The position numbers and the translations under genes are program-made. From the NCBI RefSeq assembly GCF_900156805.1, contig NZ_FTOQ01000025.1, positions 1 through 42,525 on the forward strand: a DNA stretch of 42,525 nucleotides, in the 5' to 3' direction. The DNA comes from Roseivivax lentus. Its GTDB lineage: Bacteria > Pseudomonadota > Alphaproteobacteria > Rhodobacterales > Rhodobacteraceae. The notes under the pieces are model-generated. The model did not search any database. It worked only from the letters and a program-made list of their open reading frames with translations, and had not been told where the DNA came from. Shown piece after piece: positions 27,100 through 36,289 of this stretch (the stretch's first letter is position 1; each line of letters begins with the position of its first letter).

Positions 27100-27876
27100 T
27101 CATTCTTCCCAAACCGCCCAAGGACGCTCGCCGGATTCCCAGGCTTTTTGCAGCGTGTGCTTGTCACGCAAAGTATCCATCGCCGCCCAGAAGCCTTCAT
27201 GACGATAGGCCATAAGTTGACCGTCCTTAGCGAGATTTTCTAGCGGCGCATGTTCGAACATGGCCATATCGCCTTCGATGTAATCAAAAACTTGCGGTTC
27301 GAGTACGAAGAACGCGCCATTGATCCAGCCTTCTGCGGTCTGCGGCTTCTCCTCGAAAGCCGTGACCCGATCGCCGTCAAATCGCATGTGGCCATAGCGC
27401 GCCTGTGGTCGCACTGCAGTGACAGTGGCAAGTTTGCCGTGGCTCTTATGGAAGGCGATGAGCTTCTTGATATCGATGTCTGAAACCCCGTCACCCCAGG
27501 TCAACATGAAGGTTTCATTACCAAGGTAGGGTTGCAGACGTTTCACCCGACCGCCGGTCAAGGTTTCGTCGCCGGTCTCAATCAGATCGATCTTCCAGGG
27601 CGCATGGTCTTTTTCGTGACGCATCAATGCGTCCGATTTGTTCAAATCGACCGTCAAGTTGCCTGACAGTGTCCCGTATTCGACGAAATAGCGCTTTATG
27701 TCGTCACCCTTATAGCCAAGCGCGACGGCAAATTCATTGAACCCGTAATGGGAATAGATTTGCATGATGTGCCATAGGATCGGCTTTCCGCCGATCTCTA
27801 CCATCGGTTTCGGACGAATGCTTGTTTCTTCGGCAAGTCTAGTGCCCTTGCCCCCGGCAAGAATAGCCGTTTTCAT
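27100..27876 (-). CDS. rfbF: Glucose-1-phosphate cytidylyltransferase
   Basis: A 258-residue enzyme making CDP-glucose from CTP and glucose-1-phosphate in the cytoplasm. The signature [18 protein letters not shown] is followed by [19 protein letters not shown], the [11 protein letters not shown] metal site, [18 protein letters not shown] and the C-terminal [12 protein letters not shown]. Length and motifs are those of RfbF/DdhA. ATG 27876 has GGAG upstream and begins exactly at the motif; the 27897 start adds seven non-conserved residues. It is first of a four-gene minus-strand operon. The classical next enzyme, CDP-glucose 4,6-dehydratase, is not present as a separate gene; the SDR half of the fusion is the only candidate here. 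Confidence 0.92.
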   Translation of the reverse strand: MKTAILAGGKGTRLAEETSIRPKPMVEIGGKPILWHIMQIYSHYGFNEFAVALGYKGDDIKRYFVEYGTLSGNLTVDLNKSDALMRHEKDHAPWKIDLIETGDETLTGGRVKRLQPYLGNETFMLTWGDGVSDIDIKKLIAFHKSHGKLATVTAVRPQARYGHMRFDGDRVTAFEEKPQTAEGWINGAFFVLEPQVFDYIEGDMAMFEHAPLENLAKDGQLMAYRHEGFWAAMDTLRDKHTLQKAWESGERPWAVWEE

Positions 27877-28240
27877 CAATAGGTCTCCAAAATGCATTCA
27901 GGCTGCCGGTCTCAGACACCTGACTTGAGTTCAATGATTTACTCATAATCCTTGGGAAGGCGTGGAAAATCAACAAATTATTTATCTTGCACGCATAGGT
28001 TGAAATGTTCGCGGTTGCGCTTCTTTAGAGTACCGGATAATGGACAATTTCAAATAAAACCGAATACAATAATTGAATCCTTCAAGGACATATTATCCTC
28101 ATATCCTTCAAAAAATCTAAAGGGATATACTTGTAAACGAATACTGGTCACATAGCTATTCTTTGCTTCCTGTTCTATCGACAACGGCAATTCTGTTATC
28201 CATTCAGTCAGCCCGGCCGCCTATCACCGCACGGTACAAA
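27877..28240. other. 364-bp AT-rich gene-free region
   Basis: This stretch between the TPR lipoprotein end and the cytidylyltransferase start is much richer in A+T than its surroundings, especially 27955-28160. A short imperfect direct repeat (ATCCTTCAA and ATATCCTTCAA) occurs at about 28077-28112. The promoter of the minus-strand sugar operon is expected near 27900-27960. The 67-codon ORF at 27952-28155 shows no motif and is not called. Confidence 0.5.
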
Positions 28241-30700
28241 TCACTCTTGGACAGCCAGATCGCTGCTCAATCGAACTATTTCGGTATTGATCTCATCTCT
28301 GAAGGGCAGGGGCCGTCCGCTCGTCTCTATTAGTCGTAGCGTTTTTCGATAAGTTTCTAGAGCCGATTTGTTATTCCCGGCCATGGCGAGGGTCCGAGCA
28401 AGATGGTAGTTCACCACCGGGTCATCGGGAAGCGCCTTCGCGGCAGGCTCGAGATAGTCCAACGCTTCCCGATGGTTGCCCAACCTGGCAGTGATCCAGC
28501 CATAGGTGTCCTGAAATTGAGGTACGTTGGTGCCACGTAGGCGGCGGGCAATGACGTGGGCCCGCTCGAGACTGGCTTTGTCCTCACGGAAGGAAGAGAG
28601 CAAGCTTGCCAGGTTGTTGGCGAGCACAGCGGAGTCCGAATTTCGGTTATAGAGGTCCTCGTAAACAGCGATCGCCGCTTCGAAATTTCCCATTTTTTCA
28701 AGATGTCCGGCTAATGCCAAGTTCAAAACAGAGCTTTCCGGCAAGGCTTTCCGTGCTCGGTCCAGCACTTCTTCCGCCTGCTCGGGCTCTCCTTCGCTCT
28801 GATGCAGATAATATAACGCGATCCAAGGCCGCTCATTTTTAGGGCTCTCTTCCACGAGCTTCAGAAGTGTCTTTCGTGCTTCATTGGTCTCGCCGCTGAG
28901 CGCCGACAGCCCCGCAGAGATGAGTCGCAACTCGGGGTCATCTGGGAATTCAGCCAGTCCGTCAGCGATTAGGTCCAACGCTCCGTGGAGATTCCCTTCA
29001 TCCAGCCGCGCCCTTGCAGCCAATCCTACGGCCCTCTTGTCACCGCTCGTATTTCTAGACAGCCGTTCAAGCATGGCACGAAGATCGTCTTGCCGACGCT
29101 GGCCGACGAGGACCCGGATGGTAAGAGCATTGACTGCGGCGTCGGCTTCTTGGAGTTGGGCCAATCGATCAACGACACCTTGCGCCCTGCGCCAATCTTC
29201 AAGTTGGACGTACAAGTCGCCCAGCATGACGAGCATTTGAATGTGGTCCGGTCTCAGCCTCAGCGCGCCGATCAAGACGTCTTCCGCAGGTAGGAGCCGA
29301 TCTTCTCCCATGAGGAAGGCCGCGTAACGCATTGATTCCTCGGGAGCGCTGTTGGACGCCTCGAGCGCTCGCGACAGCATTTCGCCCATCACGCTGTTGT
29401 TGCCGAGGCGTTCATGTGCATGGGCCATGAGGGTGAACAGATCCGCATTGCGCGGTGCCTGATCAAGAGCGCGCCGCAGGTCCACCAGCGCTTCTTCAGG
29501 GCGATCCGCCTGAATCATCCACTCGGCGCGCATCTTGAGGGCTTCGACATTTGTCGCGTCGGCGTCCAAAACCTCTTGGACGAGGGCCCGGGAAGCGACC
29601 AGATCTCCGGACTGCTCTATCATTTTCGCCAACGCGATCTTGATCGCAGGGAGGTGTTCGGAGGACTGCGCCCCGTCGACGATTGCGCGCATTTCGGTGA
29701 TTGTGGTCTCGTGATCACCAGCCTCAAAGGCCAGCATGGCCTGCGCCGCCTGGTATAACGGCCGGTCCGGATCGGCGGGTGCGGTGTCGGCGAGGATTTT
29801 GTCGATCTCTGCAAGGGCGGCATCGGGTCCGCGAAATTGGATAAGGAAGTCGACTAGCATGAGGCGCGCATCGGGATTACGAACATCCGGCTGTATTCGA
29901 TCCCGCAGATAAGCCTCGGCATCGTCTGTGCGATTCTGAGATACGTACCAGCGCAGCAGTGTTCTTCGCAGGCTGTCCTCGTCGGGGAAACGGTCAACCA
30001 TATCCCGAAGCTGCGCCTCAATGGCATCGGACCGCCCCAATTTCTTGAGCACTACAAGCCGAAGCCCATAATAAACGCGTTCGTCAGGATTGTGTTCTAG
30101 GCCCGCGTCGATGGCTTGCAGCGCGGAGGTCCAATCCTGCCGGTAGAGCCGCTCGTCGATCTGCGCCCTGCGTGCCAGGATAAGGGTGGGGTCGTCCGTC
30201 AGCAGGTCCGCCATCTGCCGCGAAATGCGTTGCATCTCTTGCGGATCTTGGTCCTCACGCGCACGTCGGTAAGCAAGGGCGAGGTTGATTTCTCTTAACA
30301 CCTGATCGGTCTGCCCGACCGCCAGCAATTCGCCAGCGACCTTGGCGTGATGGCTCGCTGCAGTCCAATTCCCCAGCATCGCTGCCAGCCGCGCTGCGCC
30401 GCGCACTGCTTGAATGTCTTCGGGATGGTGCTCGGTAACCGCTAAGTATTGGTTGAAGGCCGCAGCTGGATTGCCTCTATCCTCTTCGATTCGCGCCATC
30501 AGTTTGCGCGCGTCGAGGTGGGCGCCGTTGAGCTTGAAAACATTGCGCAACTCAACCGCTGCACGCGCGGTATCGCCAGCTTCGTAAAGCTCAACGCTCT
30601 TGCGGAAGTGTTTCTCTGCTCGATCCTCAGATGAATCGCAGGCGGAAAGGGCGCCGAGCAAAAGCAACACGGCGAAAATATGAGCTAAGTGCTTGAACAT
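28241..30700 (-). CDS. TPR-repeat lipoprotein, PrsT-like, associated with exosortase systems
   Basis: An 819-residue protein with a lipoprotein signal: a hydrophobic core, then LSAC, predicting lipidation at Cys21. The rest is a long run of tetratricopeptide-type helical repeats (recognisable at about 25-60, 150-230, 370-450, 590-700 and 720-790, for example AAVELRNVFKLNG and NLALAGHLEKMGNFEAAIAVYEDLY). Length and architecture match the PEP-CTERM-system TPR lipoprotein family PrsT, always found near exosortase and export genes and thought to scaffold the envelope-spanning export machine. It is transcribed alone or with the small membrane protein upstream. Its ribosome-binding site is weak. 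Confidence 0.8.
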   Translation of the reverse strand: MFKHLAHIFAVLLLLGALSACDSSEDRAEKHFRKSVELYEAGDTARAAVELRNVFKLNGAHLDARKLMARIEEDRGNPAAAFNQYLAVTEHHPEDIQAVRGAARLAAMLGNWTAASHHAKVAGELLAVGQTDQVLREINLALAYRRAREDQDPQEMQRISRQMADLLTDDPTLILARRAQIDERLYRQDWTSALQAIDAGLEHNPDERVYYGLRLVVLKKLGRSDAIEAQLRDMVDRFPDEDSLRRTLLRWYVSQNRTDDAEAYLRDRIQPDVRNPDARLMLVDFLIQFRGPDAALAEIDKILADTAPADPDRPLYQAAQAMLAFEAGDHETTITEMRAIVDGAQSSEHLPAIKIALAKMIEQSGDLVASRALVQEVLDADATNVEALKMRAEWMIQADRPEEALVDLRRALDQAPRNADLFTLMAHAHERLGNNSVMGEMLSRALEASNSAPEESMRYAAFLMGEDRLLPAEDVLIGALRLRPDHIQMLVMLGDLYVQLEDWRRAQGVVDRLAQLQEADAAVNALTIRVLVGQRRQDDLRAMLERLSRNTSGDKRAVGLAARARLDEGNLHGALDLIADGLAEFPDDPELRLISAGLSALSGETNEARKTLLKLVEESPKNERPWIALYYLHQSEGEPEQAEEVLDRARKALPESSVLNLALAGHLEKMGNFEAAIAVYEDLYNRNSDSAVLANNLASLLSSFREDKASLERAHVIARRLRGTNVPQFQDTYGWITARLGNHREALDYLEPAAKALPDDPVVNYHLARTLAMAGNNKSALETYRKTLRLIETSGRPLPFRDEINTEIVRLSSDLAVQE

Positions 30701-30832
30701 GGCAAAACTTACAGACCGAAATTAACATGCGCACATACCAATACTAGATCGCAAGATGCGACACGGTGCGGGTCTAGAATGACACGGACGCCGCGTAAAA
30801 GAAATTGATAATGTTGTGCGCAGAAAGGATCG

Positions 30833-31081
30833 TCAGCGGTTTGAGGCAGTATTGCTGGCTGCTCCGCTTGTAATATTGTTGCGCAGGCCGGGGTAGATAT
30901 AGACGAGCGAAAACAGAATGATCATTGTGACGAGGCCTGCAATCAGTGCGTAGCCCCACCCCGTGTCCGTGCCCAGACCGACCAGCAGAAGCACTGTCCA
31001 GAATCCGCTAGAGGCGACGACCAAGGCGAAAAGCGTGCGGGCCTTGCCGCATTTGTCTGCCCTGGTTCTTGCGTCCGACAT
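30833..31081 (-). CDS. Small membrane protein with two transmembrane segments
   Basis: An 82-residue protein with two hydrophobic helices (about 16-37, LFALVVASSGFWTVLLLVGL; and about 43-64, YALIAGLVTMIILFSLVYIY), a short basic N-terminus and a polar tail. ATG 31081 is preferred to the TTG at 31111. The family is not recognised. It ends 132 bp before the start of the PrsT-like gene on the same strand and lies next to the insertion-sequence graveyard. Confidence 0.5.
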   Translation of the reverse strand: MSDARTRADKCGKARTLFALVVASSGFWTVLLLVGLGTDTGWGYALIAGLVTMIILFSLVYIYPGLRNNITSGAASNTASNR

Positions 31082-31249
31082 GCTCGTGGTCTCGTTCAGC
31101 TTCTTTTGCAACCATAGGTAGCGTCTTGTCGGGGCGAGTCAATCCTGAGATATTCTCATAAGCATGGTTTCTTCTTAAAATACCAGCGAGTAGTCCTCAA
31201 ATGGAGTATCCCACAAACAAGGATTGTCAAACTAAGATCTCACTTCGTT

Positions 31250-31500
31250 TTTCGACGCGGCTACATGTGACCTTTCGGAGGCGTTGAAGTTGGGCAGCCT
31301 AGGCGGGTGAAGTCAGGTTTCCGAGTGCCGTATTCGGCCGGCTTATGTCGAAAAAATACGCCACTAGCCGATCCCTTAGCGGACATCGCCCGTGGATTCA
31401 AACCACGAGGCGTTGAGACGCTCATGCCTGACGCAACTATTGAATGCCTCGATGCACGCATAGTCGCTTGGATTTCCGGGTCGTCAGAAGTCGACCTCGT
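31250..31500 (-). pseudogene. IS3-family transposase (OrfB) C-terminal remnant
   Basis: Read on the minus strand, one frame gives VDF, stop, RPGNPSDYACIEAFNSCVRH, then ERLNASWFES, then further stops. This is the C-terminal DDE-domain signature of IS3-family OrfB (DFxRPGxPTDNxxIExFNxxxRxExLNxxWF), including the glutamate of the catalytic triad. At least three in-frame stops show it is inactive. The remaining 3' end (about 31250-31360) is too decayed to align by eye. Confidence 0.7.
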
Positions 31501-31727
31501 CATTGTTAGGGGAAGCCTTCCGGGCGAGCAGACGCCCAGCAAAAACTGGGCCGGAGCACGTCGCGAAGAAGAGGTTCTTCAAGGTTATGGCCACGCGCAA
31601 GGTGCTCAAATAGCGCGGTGGGTGGCCATATCCGAGCCTCGGCTCTCAGCAATCGTTATTCTAAACCAGACCGCTCACGAGACCGGCTCTATGGCTGCCA
31701 CTCAGAACGCTATGGGCGTCTGAGATA

Positions 31728-32169
31728 GCCAGCGTGCTTCCGTTGAACCCACGGGCTTTCAACACGTGCCGAAAATCCATCCAGAAGGTCTCATCTTCGG
31801 ATGGCTCCAGCCCCAACGCGATTATTCCGCGCCGCCAGTCGGTGCTGGCTGCAACGGCGATTATTGCCGCCACGCTGACGATCCGGCTTCCTCGGCGCAC
31901 CTTCAGGTAAGTCACATCCGGCCAAACATAGGGCCATTCGCCGGAGAGCGGGCGGTTGAGGAACCCATTCGCCCTTTCATCGATCTATTTGCAGAGCTTC
32001 GACACCGCCCTCTTGGACATGCCCTGAAGGCCCATCGCCTGCGCCAACTCATTGAAGCGGCAGGTTGAGACACCGCCGATCCACATCTCTTAGATCACCG
32101 ACTCGACCGCTTTCTCCGCGGCTATGTGCGCCTCCAAGAAGCCGGCAAAGTAGCTGGCCTGCCGTAACA
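31728..32169 (-). pseudogene. IS256-family (mutator-type) transposase remnant
   Basis: On the minus strand a broken frame begins near MLRQASYFAGFLEAHIAAEK. It passes a stop, reads STCRFNELAQAMGLQGMSKR, passes another stop, then reads LSGEWPYVWPDVTYLKVR and GSRIVSVAAIIAVAASTDWR before ending at LAISDAH. This is the order of the IS256-family central region, with the first catalytic Asp in PDVTYLKV and the second in ISDAH. Both the N-terminal DNA-binding part and the C-terminal catalytic part are missing. Confidence 0.8.
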
Positions 32170-32397
32170 TTGGCCCCTCAGGTTGTGCATAATTGGCCTG
32201 TTCATGCTTGCCTATCACCATATTCCTAACGTTATTCTCAACAATGGACGCCGATAGACGACAGATCGTGGCAGACCATGCCAGACAAGTTTGATTTGCG
32301 TTCTACTTCCCTTGGTCGCTCCAGCAGTAATTCCGGCTGTGTTGGAACCTAAGGTGGCGCGAATGGGCTGAGCCAAGGCACGATCTTCCAGACGTAG

Positions 32398-32670
32398 GAC
32401 GGTCTGCACCTCCTCTGCCGCTTGCAGGCCGATCTGGGGATTGAGACGCCCTATATCCTGTGCGCGCCGGTGGTGCCGCGCACCTATTGGGGCGCGTTGG
32501 TGCCGAAGCTGCATGTGGAGACCGTGATCACGGGCGCGCCCTATATCATCCTAGTGTCGCAGATGGTGGCGCTTCCGCCGACCGAGATCGGGATTGCCGT
32601 TGGTAGTGCGGACCTTGTCCGCGATGACCTGCTCGCCGCGGCGGACCTGCTATTGCACGGCTTCCGGTAG
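32398..32670 (+). pseudogene. ccdB-family toxin gene, 5'-truncated
   Basis: An open frame from a stop at 32395 to TAG at 32668 encodes about 90 residues resembling CcdB gyrase-poison toxins. Visible are LQADLGIETPYILCAPVVPR (the family's LQxDLLDxLxTRVVVPL region), LHVETVITGAPYIILVSQMV, ALPPTEIGIAV and a C-terminal LLAAADLLLHGFR. About 15-20 N-terminal residues are missing, no ATG or GTG start is available, and no ccdA antitoxin gene is adjacent. The 5' break at about 32398 lies exactly where the insertion-sequence debris ends and the high-GC sequence begins. Its stop is two bases from the convergent SDR stop. Confidence 0.6.
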
Positions 32671-32672
32671 GC

Positions 32673-33422
32673 TCAGGCCTCCCCGCCCGAGATTGAGATT
32701 GCCTGCCCGGTGATCCCTTCAGATCCCGGCCCCGTCAGCCACATGGCGGCGGCCACGACCTCGGCGCGCTGGGTCAGGCGCCGCTGCGGGCTCATCTTTT
32801 CAAGCTGCGCGCGGGCATCGGCGGCGGACATGCCGGTCTTGTCCATGATGTTCTCGATCGACCGTTCGGTCATCTCGGTGTCGAGAAAGCCGGGGCAGAG
32901 CGCGTTCACGGTGACACCGGTCTTGGCCATCTCGAGGGCGGTGGCCTTCACCATGCCAATCACGCCGTGTTTGGCGGCGGTGTAGGCGGCGACATAGGGA
33001 TAGCCCTTCAGCCCGGCAGTGGAGGCGACGGCGATCAGGCGTCCCCAATCGCGGCCTTTCAGATGCCGCGCGCCTTCGCGCAGGGTCAGGAACGCCCCCG
33101 TCAGATTGACGTCGAGCATCTGCTGCCAAGTGGCGAGGTCGGTCTTCGGGAAAGGCGCAGAGGCAGAGGCGCCTGCATTGGCGATCACGATATCGCAGGG
33201 GCCGATCGCCTCGAACATGGCCGCGACGGAGGCCTCATCGGTGACATCGGCGGTCACGGCGTGAATGCGGTCGTGATCGGCGGCGAGCGCGGCCAATGGG
33301 CCGTCGCGGCGCCCGGCAATCCAGACTGTGGCGCCCGCATCCGCATAGGCCCGGGCAAGCGCTGCCCCCAGGCCGGTGCCGCCGCCGGTCACGAGCACGG
33401 TCTTGCCGGACAGGTCCGTCAT
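32673..33422 (-). CDS. Short-chain dehydrogenase/reductase, likely acyl-CoA pathway
   Basis: A 249-residue classical SDR. The NAD(P) loop is TGGGTGLG (12-19), followed by IANAGASA, an active-site serine in VASTAGLKG, the catalytic YTAAK, and a C-terminal [17 protein letters not shown]. The ATGA overlap with the upstream monooxygenase/reductase stop (33419-33422) indicates a shared transcript and function. A 3-hydroxyacyl-CoA dehydrogenase step in degradation of the ring-reduced 2-aminobenzoyl-CoA product is a reasonable guess, but SDR substrate cannot be read from motifs. Confidence 0.85.
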   Translation of the reverse strand: MTDLSGKTVLVTGGGTGLGAALARAYADAGATVWIAGRRDGPLAALAADHDRIHAVTADVTDEASVAAMFEAIGPCDIVIANAGASASAPFPKTDLATWQQMLDVNLTGAFLTLREGARHLKGRDWGRLIAVASTAGLKGYPYVAAYTAAKHGVIGMVKATALEMAKTGVTVNALCPGFLDTEMTERSIENIMDKTGMSAADARAQLEKMSPQRRLTQRAEVVAAAMWLTGPGSEGITGQAISISGGEA

Positions 33423-35707
33423 ACGCGGATGCCCAGACCTTCGCCGCGTTCGGCAAGGCGTTGCATCTGGTCCCGTCCGGGCAGATAGGGCAGGGGCCAC
33501 GCGGTTTCGTTGTCGCCCAGGGCCGCGGCGGCATGAAGCGTCCAGTAGGGATCCGCCAGATGCGGACGGGCGAGCGCCACGAGATCGGCGCGGCCCGCCA
33601 TCAGGATCGAATTGACGTGGTCGGGTTCGTAGATGTTGCCCACGGCCATGGTGGGAATGCCGCGCTCGTTGCGGATCCGGTCCGAGAAGGGCGTCTGGAA
33701 CATGCGGCCGTAGACGGGCTTCGCCTCGACGCTGGTCTGACCGGCGGAGACATCGACGATATCGACGCCCGCGTCGCGGAAGGCCGCGGCGATGTCGACC
33801 GCCTCCTCACCCTCGATGCCACGATCGCCGACCCAGTCGGTGGCCGAGATACGCACGGACATGGGCTTGCCCTCGGGCCAGACGGCGCGCATGGCGCGGA
33901 ACACTTCGAGCGGATAGCGCAGCCGGTTCTCGAGGCTGCCGCCATATTCATCCTCGCGGATATTCGAGATCGGCGAGATGAAGGAGGAGATCAGGTAGCC
34001 GTGCGCGGCGTGCAGCTCCACCATGTCGAAGCCCGCGCGCGCGGCCATTTCGGTCGCGGCGACGAATTGGTCGCGGACCATGTCCATATCGGCGCGGTCC
34101 ATGGCCTTGGGCGTCGCGTTCCGGTCCGACCACGGGATCGCTGAGGCGGACAGAAGCGGCCAGCCGCCATCCTCGAGCGGCGCATCCATTTCTTCCCAGC
34201 CAAGCTGGGTGGCGCCCTTGCGGCCCGCGTGACCGATTTGCATGCAGAGCTTCGCCTCGGTCTCCGCATGGACGAAATCCACCAGCCGCTTCCAGGCGGC
34301 CTCGTGCTCTGGCGCGTAAAGCCCGGGGCAGCCTGGCGTGATCCGTCCCTCGGGCGAGACGCAGGTCATCTCGACATAGACGAGCCCCGCGCCGCCCTTG
34401 GCGCGTTCGGCGTAATGCGAGAAATGCCAATCGGTCGGGCAGCCATCCACGGCCTTGTATTGCGCCATCGGCGAGACGACGACGCGGTTCGCGAGCCGCA
34501 TGTCGCGCAGCTGGAAGGGTGCGAACATAGGCGCGCGGTGCACGCCGTTCGCCCCGGCCTGCGCCTGGAACCATTCCTCGGCCTCGCGCAGCCATTTGGC
34601 GTCGCGCAGGCGCAGGTTCTCGTGGCTGATCCGCTGCGAGCGGGTCAGCAGCGAATAGTTGAACTGCACCGGGTCGAGGTCGAGATAACGCTCGACGTCC
34701 TCGAACCATTCGGTCGAGTTGCGCGCGGCCGATTGCAGGCGCAGAACGTCGAGGCGGCGGTCTTCCTGATAGGTGGTGAAGGCATCCTCGAGCGTCGGCT
34801 TGGTCGAGACGAGCTCCGCCAGCGCGATGGCGGATTCGAGCGCCAGCTTGGTGCCCGACCCGATGGAGAAATGCGCCGTGGCCGAGGCATCACCCAAGAG
34901 CACCACATTATCGAAGTGCCACTTTTCGCAGAGCACGCGGTTGAAGTTGAGCCAGGCCGAGCCGCGCAGATGCTTCATGTTCGAGATCAGCGCGTTGCCA
35001 TCGAGATCCTTGGCGAAGATCGCCTCGCAGACGGCGATGGTCTGGTCCTGGTCCATCTTGTCGAAACCCGCGCTGCGCCAAGTCTCTTCGGAGCATTCGA
35101 CGATGAAGGTCGCAGTGTCGTCGTCGAACTGGTAGGCATGGGCCCAGATCCAGCCATGCTCGGTCTTCTCGAAGATGAAGGTGAAGGCGTCGTCGAACTT
35201 GGCATGGGTGCCGAGCCAGATGAACTTGCAGGCGCGGGTGTCGATCTCGGGCTTGAAGGCGTCCTCAAAGCGAGTGCGCGTGCGGGAATTCACACCATCA
35301 GCGGCGACCACCAGATCGTAATCGCGGCGCAGTGCGTCGATATCCTCGACCTCGGTCTCGAAGCGCAGATCGACGCCCAGCTCGCGGGCGCGGTCCTGCA
35401 GAAGAAGCAGCATCTTCTTGCGCCCGATCCCGCAAAACCCGTGCCCGGTGGAGGTGATGCGGGTGCCGTCCTTCACGACGGCGATATCGTCCCAATAGGC
35501 GAAGTGTTCGCGGATCGCCTCGGCGCTTTTGGCGTCGTTCCGCGCGAGGTTGTCGAGCGTCTCGTCGGACAGGACCACGCCCCAGCCGAAGGTGTCGTCG
35601 GCGCGGTTGCGCTCGATCACGACGACCTCCGTGTCGGGCTGGCGCAGCTTCAGACTGATCGCGAAGTAGAGGCCGGCAGGCCCACCTCCCAGACAGACGG
35701 TCTTCAT
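33419..35707 (-). CDS. Bifunctional aromatic acyl-CoA monooxygenase/reductase (2-aminobenzoyl-CoA or salicylyl-CoA type)
   Basis: A 762-residue fusion. Residues 1 to about 380 form a flavoprotein monooxygenase: GGGPAG (7-12), [20 protein letters not shown], the [14 protein letters not shown] motif and [14 protein letters not shown]. From about 395 an old-yellow-enzyme-type FMN reductase follows: [47 protein letters not shown] and [13 protein letters not shown]-like [17 protein letters not shown]. This architecture is known from 2-aminobenzoyl-CoA monooxygenase/reductase, which hydroxylates and reduces the ring of activated anthranilate; related proteins act on salicylyl-CoA. ATG 35707 has a strong AAGGAGGGG site; 35767 adds an unlikely leader. 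No aromatic CoA ligase gene is in the window. Confidence 0.88.
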   Translation of the reverse strand: MKTVCLGGGPAGLYFAISLKLRQPDTEVVVIERNRADDTFGWGVVLSDETLDNLARNDAKSAEAIREHFAYWDDIAVVKDGTRITSTGHGFCGIGRKKMLLLLQDRARELGVDLRFETEVEDIDALRRDYDLVVAADGVNSRTRTRFEDAFKPEIDTRACKFIWLGTHAKFDDAFTFIFEKTEHGWIWAHAYQFDDDTATFIVECSEETWRSAGFDKMDQDQTIAVCEAIFAKDLDGNALISNMKHLRGSAWLNFNRVLCEKWHFDNVVLLGDASATAHFSIGSGTKLALESAIALAELVSTKPTLEDAFTTYQEDRRLDVLRLQSAARNSTEWFEDVERYLDLDPVQFNYSLLTRSQRISHENLRLRDAKWLREAEEWFQAQAGANGVHRAPMFAPFQLRDMRLANRVVVSPMAQYKAVDGCPTDWHFSHYAERAKGGAGLVYVEMTCVSPEGRITPGCPGLYAPEHEAAWKRLVDFVHAETEAKLCMQIGHAGRKGATQLGWEEMDAPLEDGGWPLLSASAIPWSDRNATPKAMDRADMDMVRDQFVAATEMAARAGFDMVELHAAHGYLISSFISPISNIREDEYGGSLENRLRYPLEVFRAMRAVWPEGKPMSVRISATDWVGDRGIEGEEAVDIAAAFRDAGVDIVDVSAGQTSVEAKPVYGRMFQTPFSDRIRNERGIPTMAVGNIYEPDHVNSILMAGRADLVALARPHLADPYWTLHAAAALGDNETAWPLPYLPGRDQMQRLAERGEGLGIRV

Positions 35708-35869
35708 CGGCGTCCCCTCCTTCGAGCTTGGGTAGGGGGAGTATCTACCGGGCCCAAGAAATTTCAAGTATAAAACTTTAGGCTTGAAGTTTTTGTCGCG
35801 GTGCGGGACAGTCTCGGCGGAATGCTCCGGGTCTCAGATGGGGCAGGGATGCAACGGGACGAGTGCGGC

Positions 35870-36289
35870 ATGGCGGGCTACACATATCGCAACGCAGTGA
35901 TGTTCCAGCATTGCGATCCCGCGGGCATCGTCTTCTATCCCCGCTATTTCGAGATGATCAACGAGGTGGTCGAGACGCTGTTTCGCGACGCTTTGCGTTG
36001 GCCCTTCGCCGAGATGCATGTGCGCGAGCGCATGGGCGTGCCGACCGGTAAGATCTCCACCGATTTCCACGCCCCGTCGCGCCTGGGCGATGTGCTCGAC
36101 TGGCGGCTCGTCGTCACGCGGATCGGCGGGGCGAGCCTCGATGCGACGGTGTCCGCCGCATGCGCGGGCGAGGCGCGTCTGACCGCAACGCTGACGCTGG
36201 TCTATGTTGATCTCGAAGCGATGCGTTCGGTGCGCTGGCCGGAAGACAAACGGGCGGCACTTGCCCAATTCATGGAGGATACACCGTGA
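35870..36289 (+). CDS. Acyl-CoA thioesterase, 4-hydroxybenzoyl-CoA thioesterase (hot-dog) family
   Basis: A 139-residue hot-dog protein with the active-site segment FQHCDPAGIVFYPRYFEMIN (12-31), whose Asp16 is the conserved catalytic aspartate of the 4HBT/YbgC type. TDFHAPSRLGDVLDWRL and an even beta-strand pattern follow. It is divergent from the monooxygenase/reductase gene and probably releases free acids from, or proof-reads, aromatic CoA thioesters. ATG 35870 has GGGACGAG about seven bases upstream; 35849 is an alternative with poorer spacing. The stop overlaps the RidA start as GTGA. Confidence 0.82.
   Translation: MAGYTYRNAVMFQHCDPAGIVFYPRYFEMINEVVETLFRDALRWPFAEMHVRERMGVPTGKISTDFHAPSRLGDVLDWRLVVTRIGGASLDATVSAACAGEARLTATLTLVYVDLEAMRSVRWPEDKRAALAQFMEDTP

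Noticed and set aside
31307-31723. 138-codon plus-strand frame across the second graveyard
   Set aside because: The opposite strand carries recognisable IS3 and IS256 transposase remnants, so this frame is a shadow.
34229-35773. 514-codon open frame on the plus strand opposite the monooxygenase/reductase
   Set aside because: Antisense shadow of a well-supported gene; low-complexity composition without motifs.
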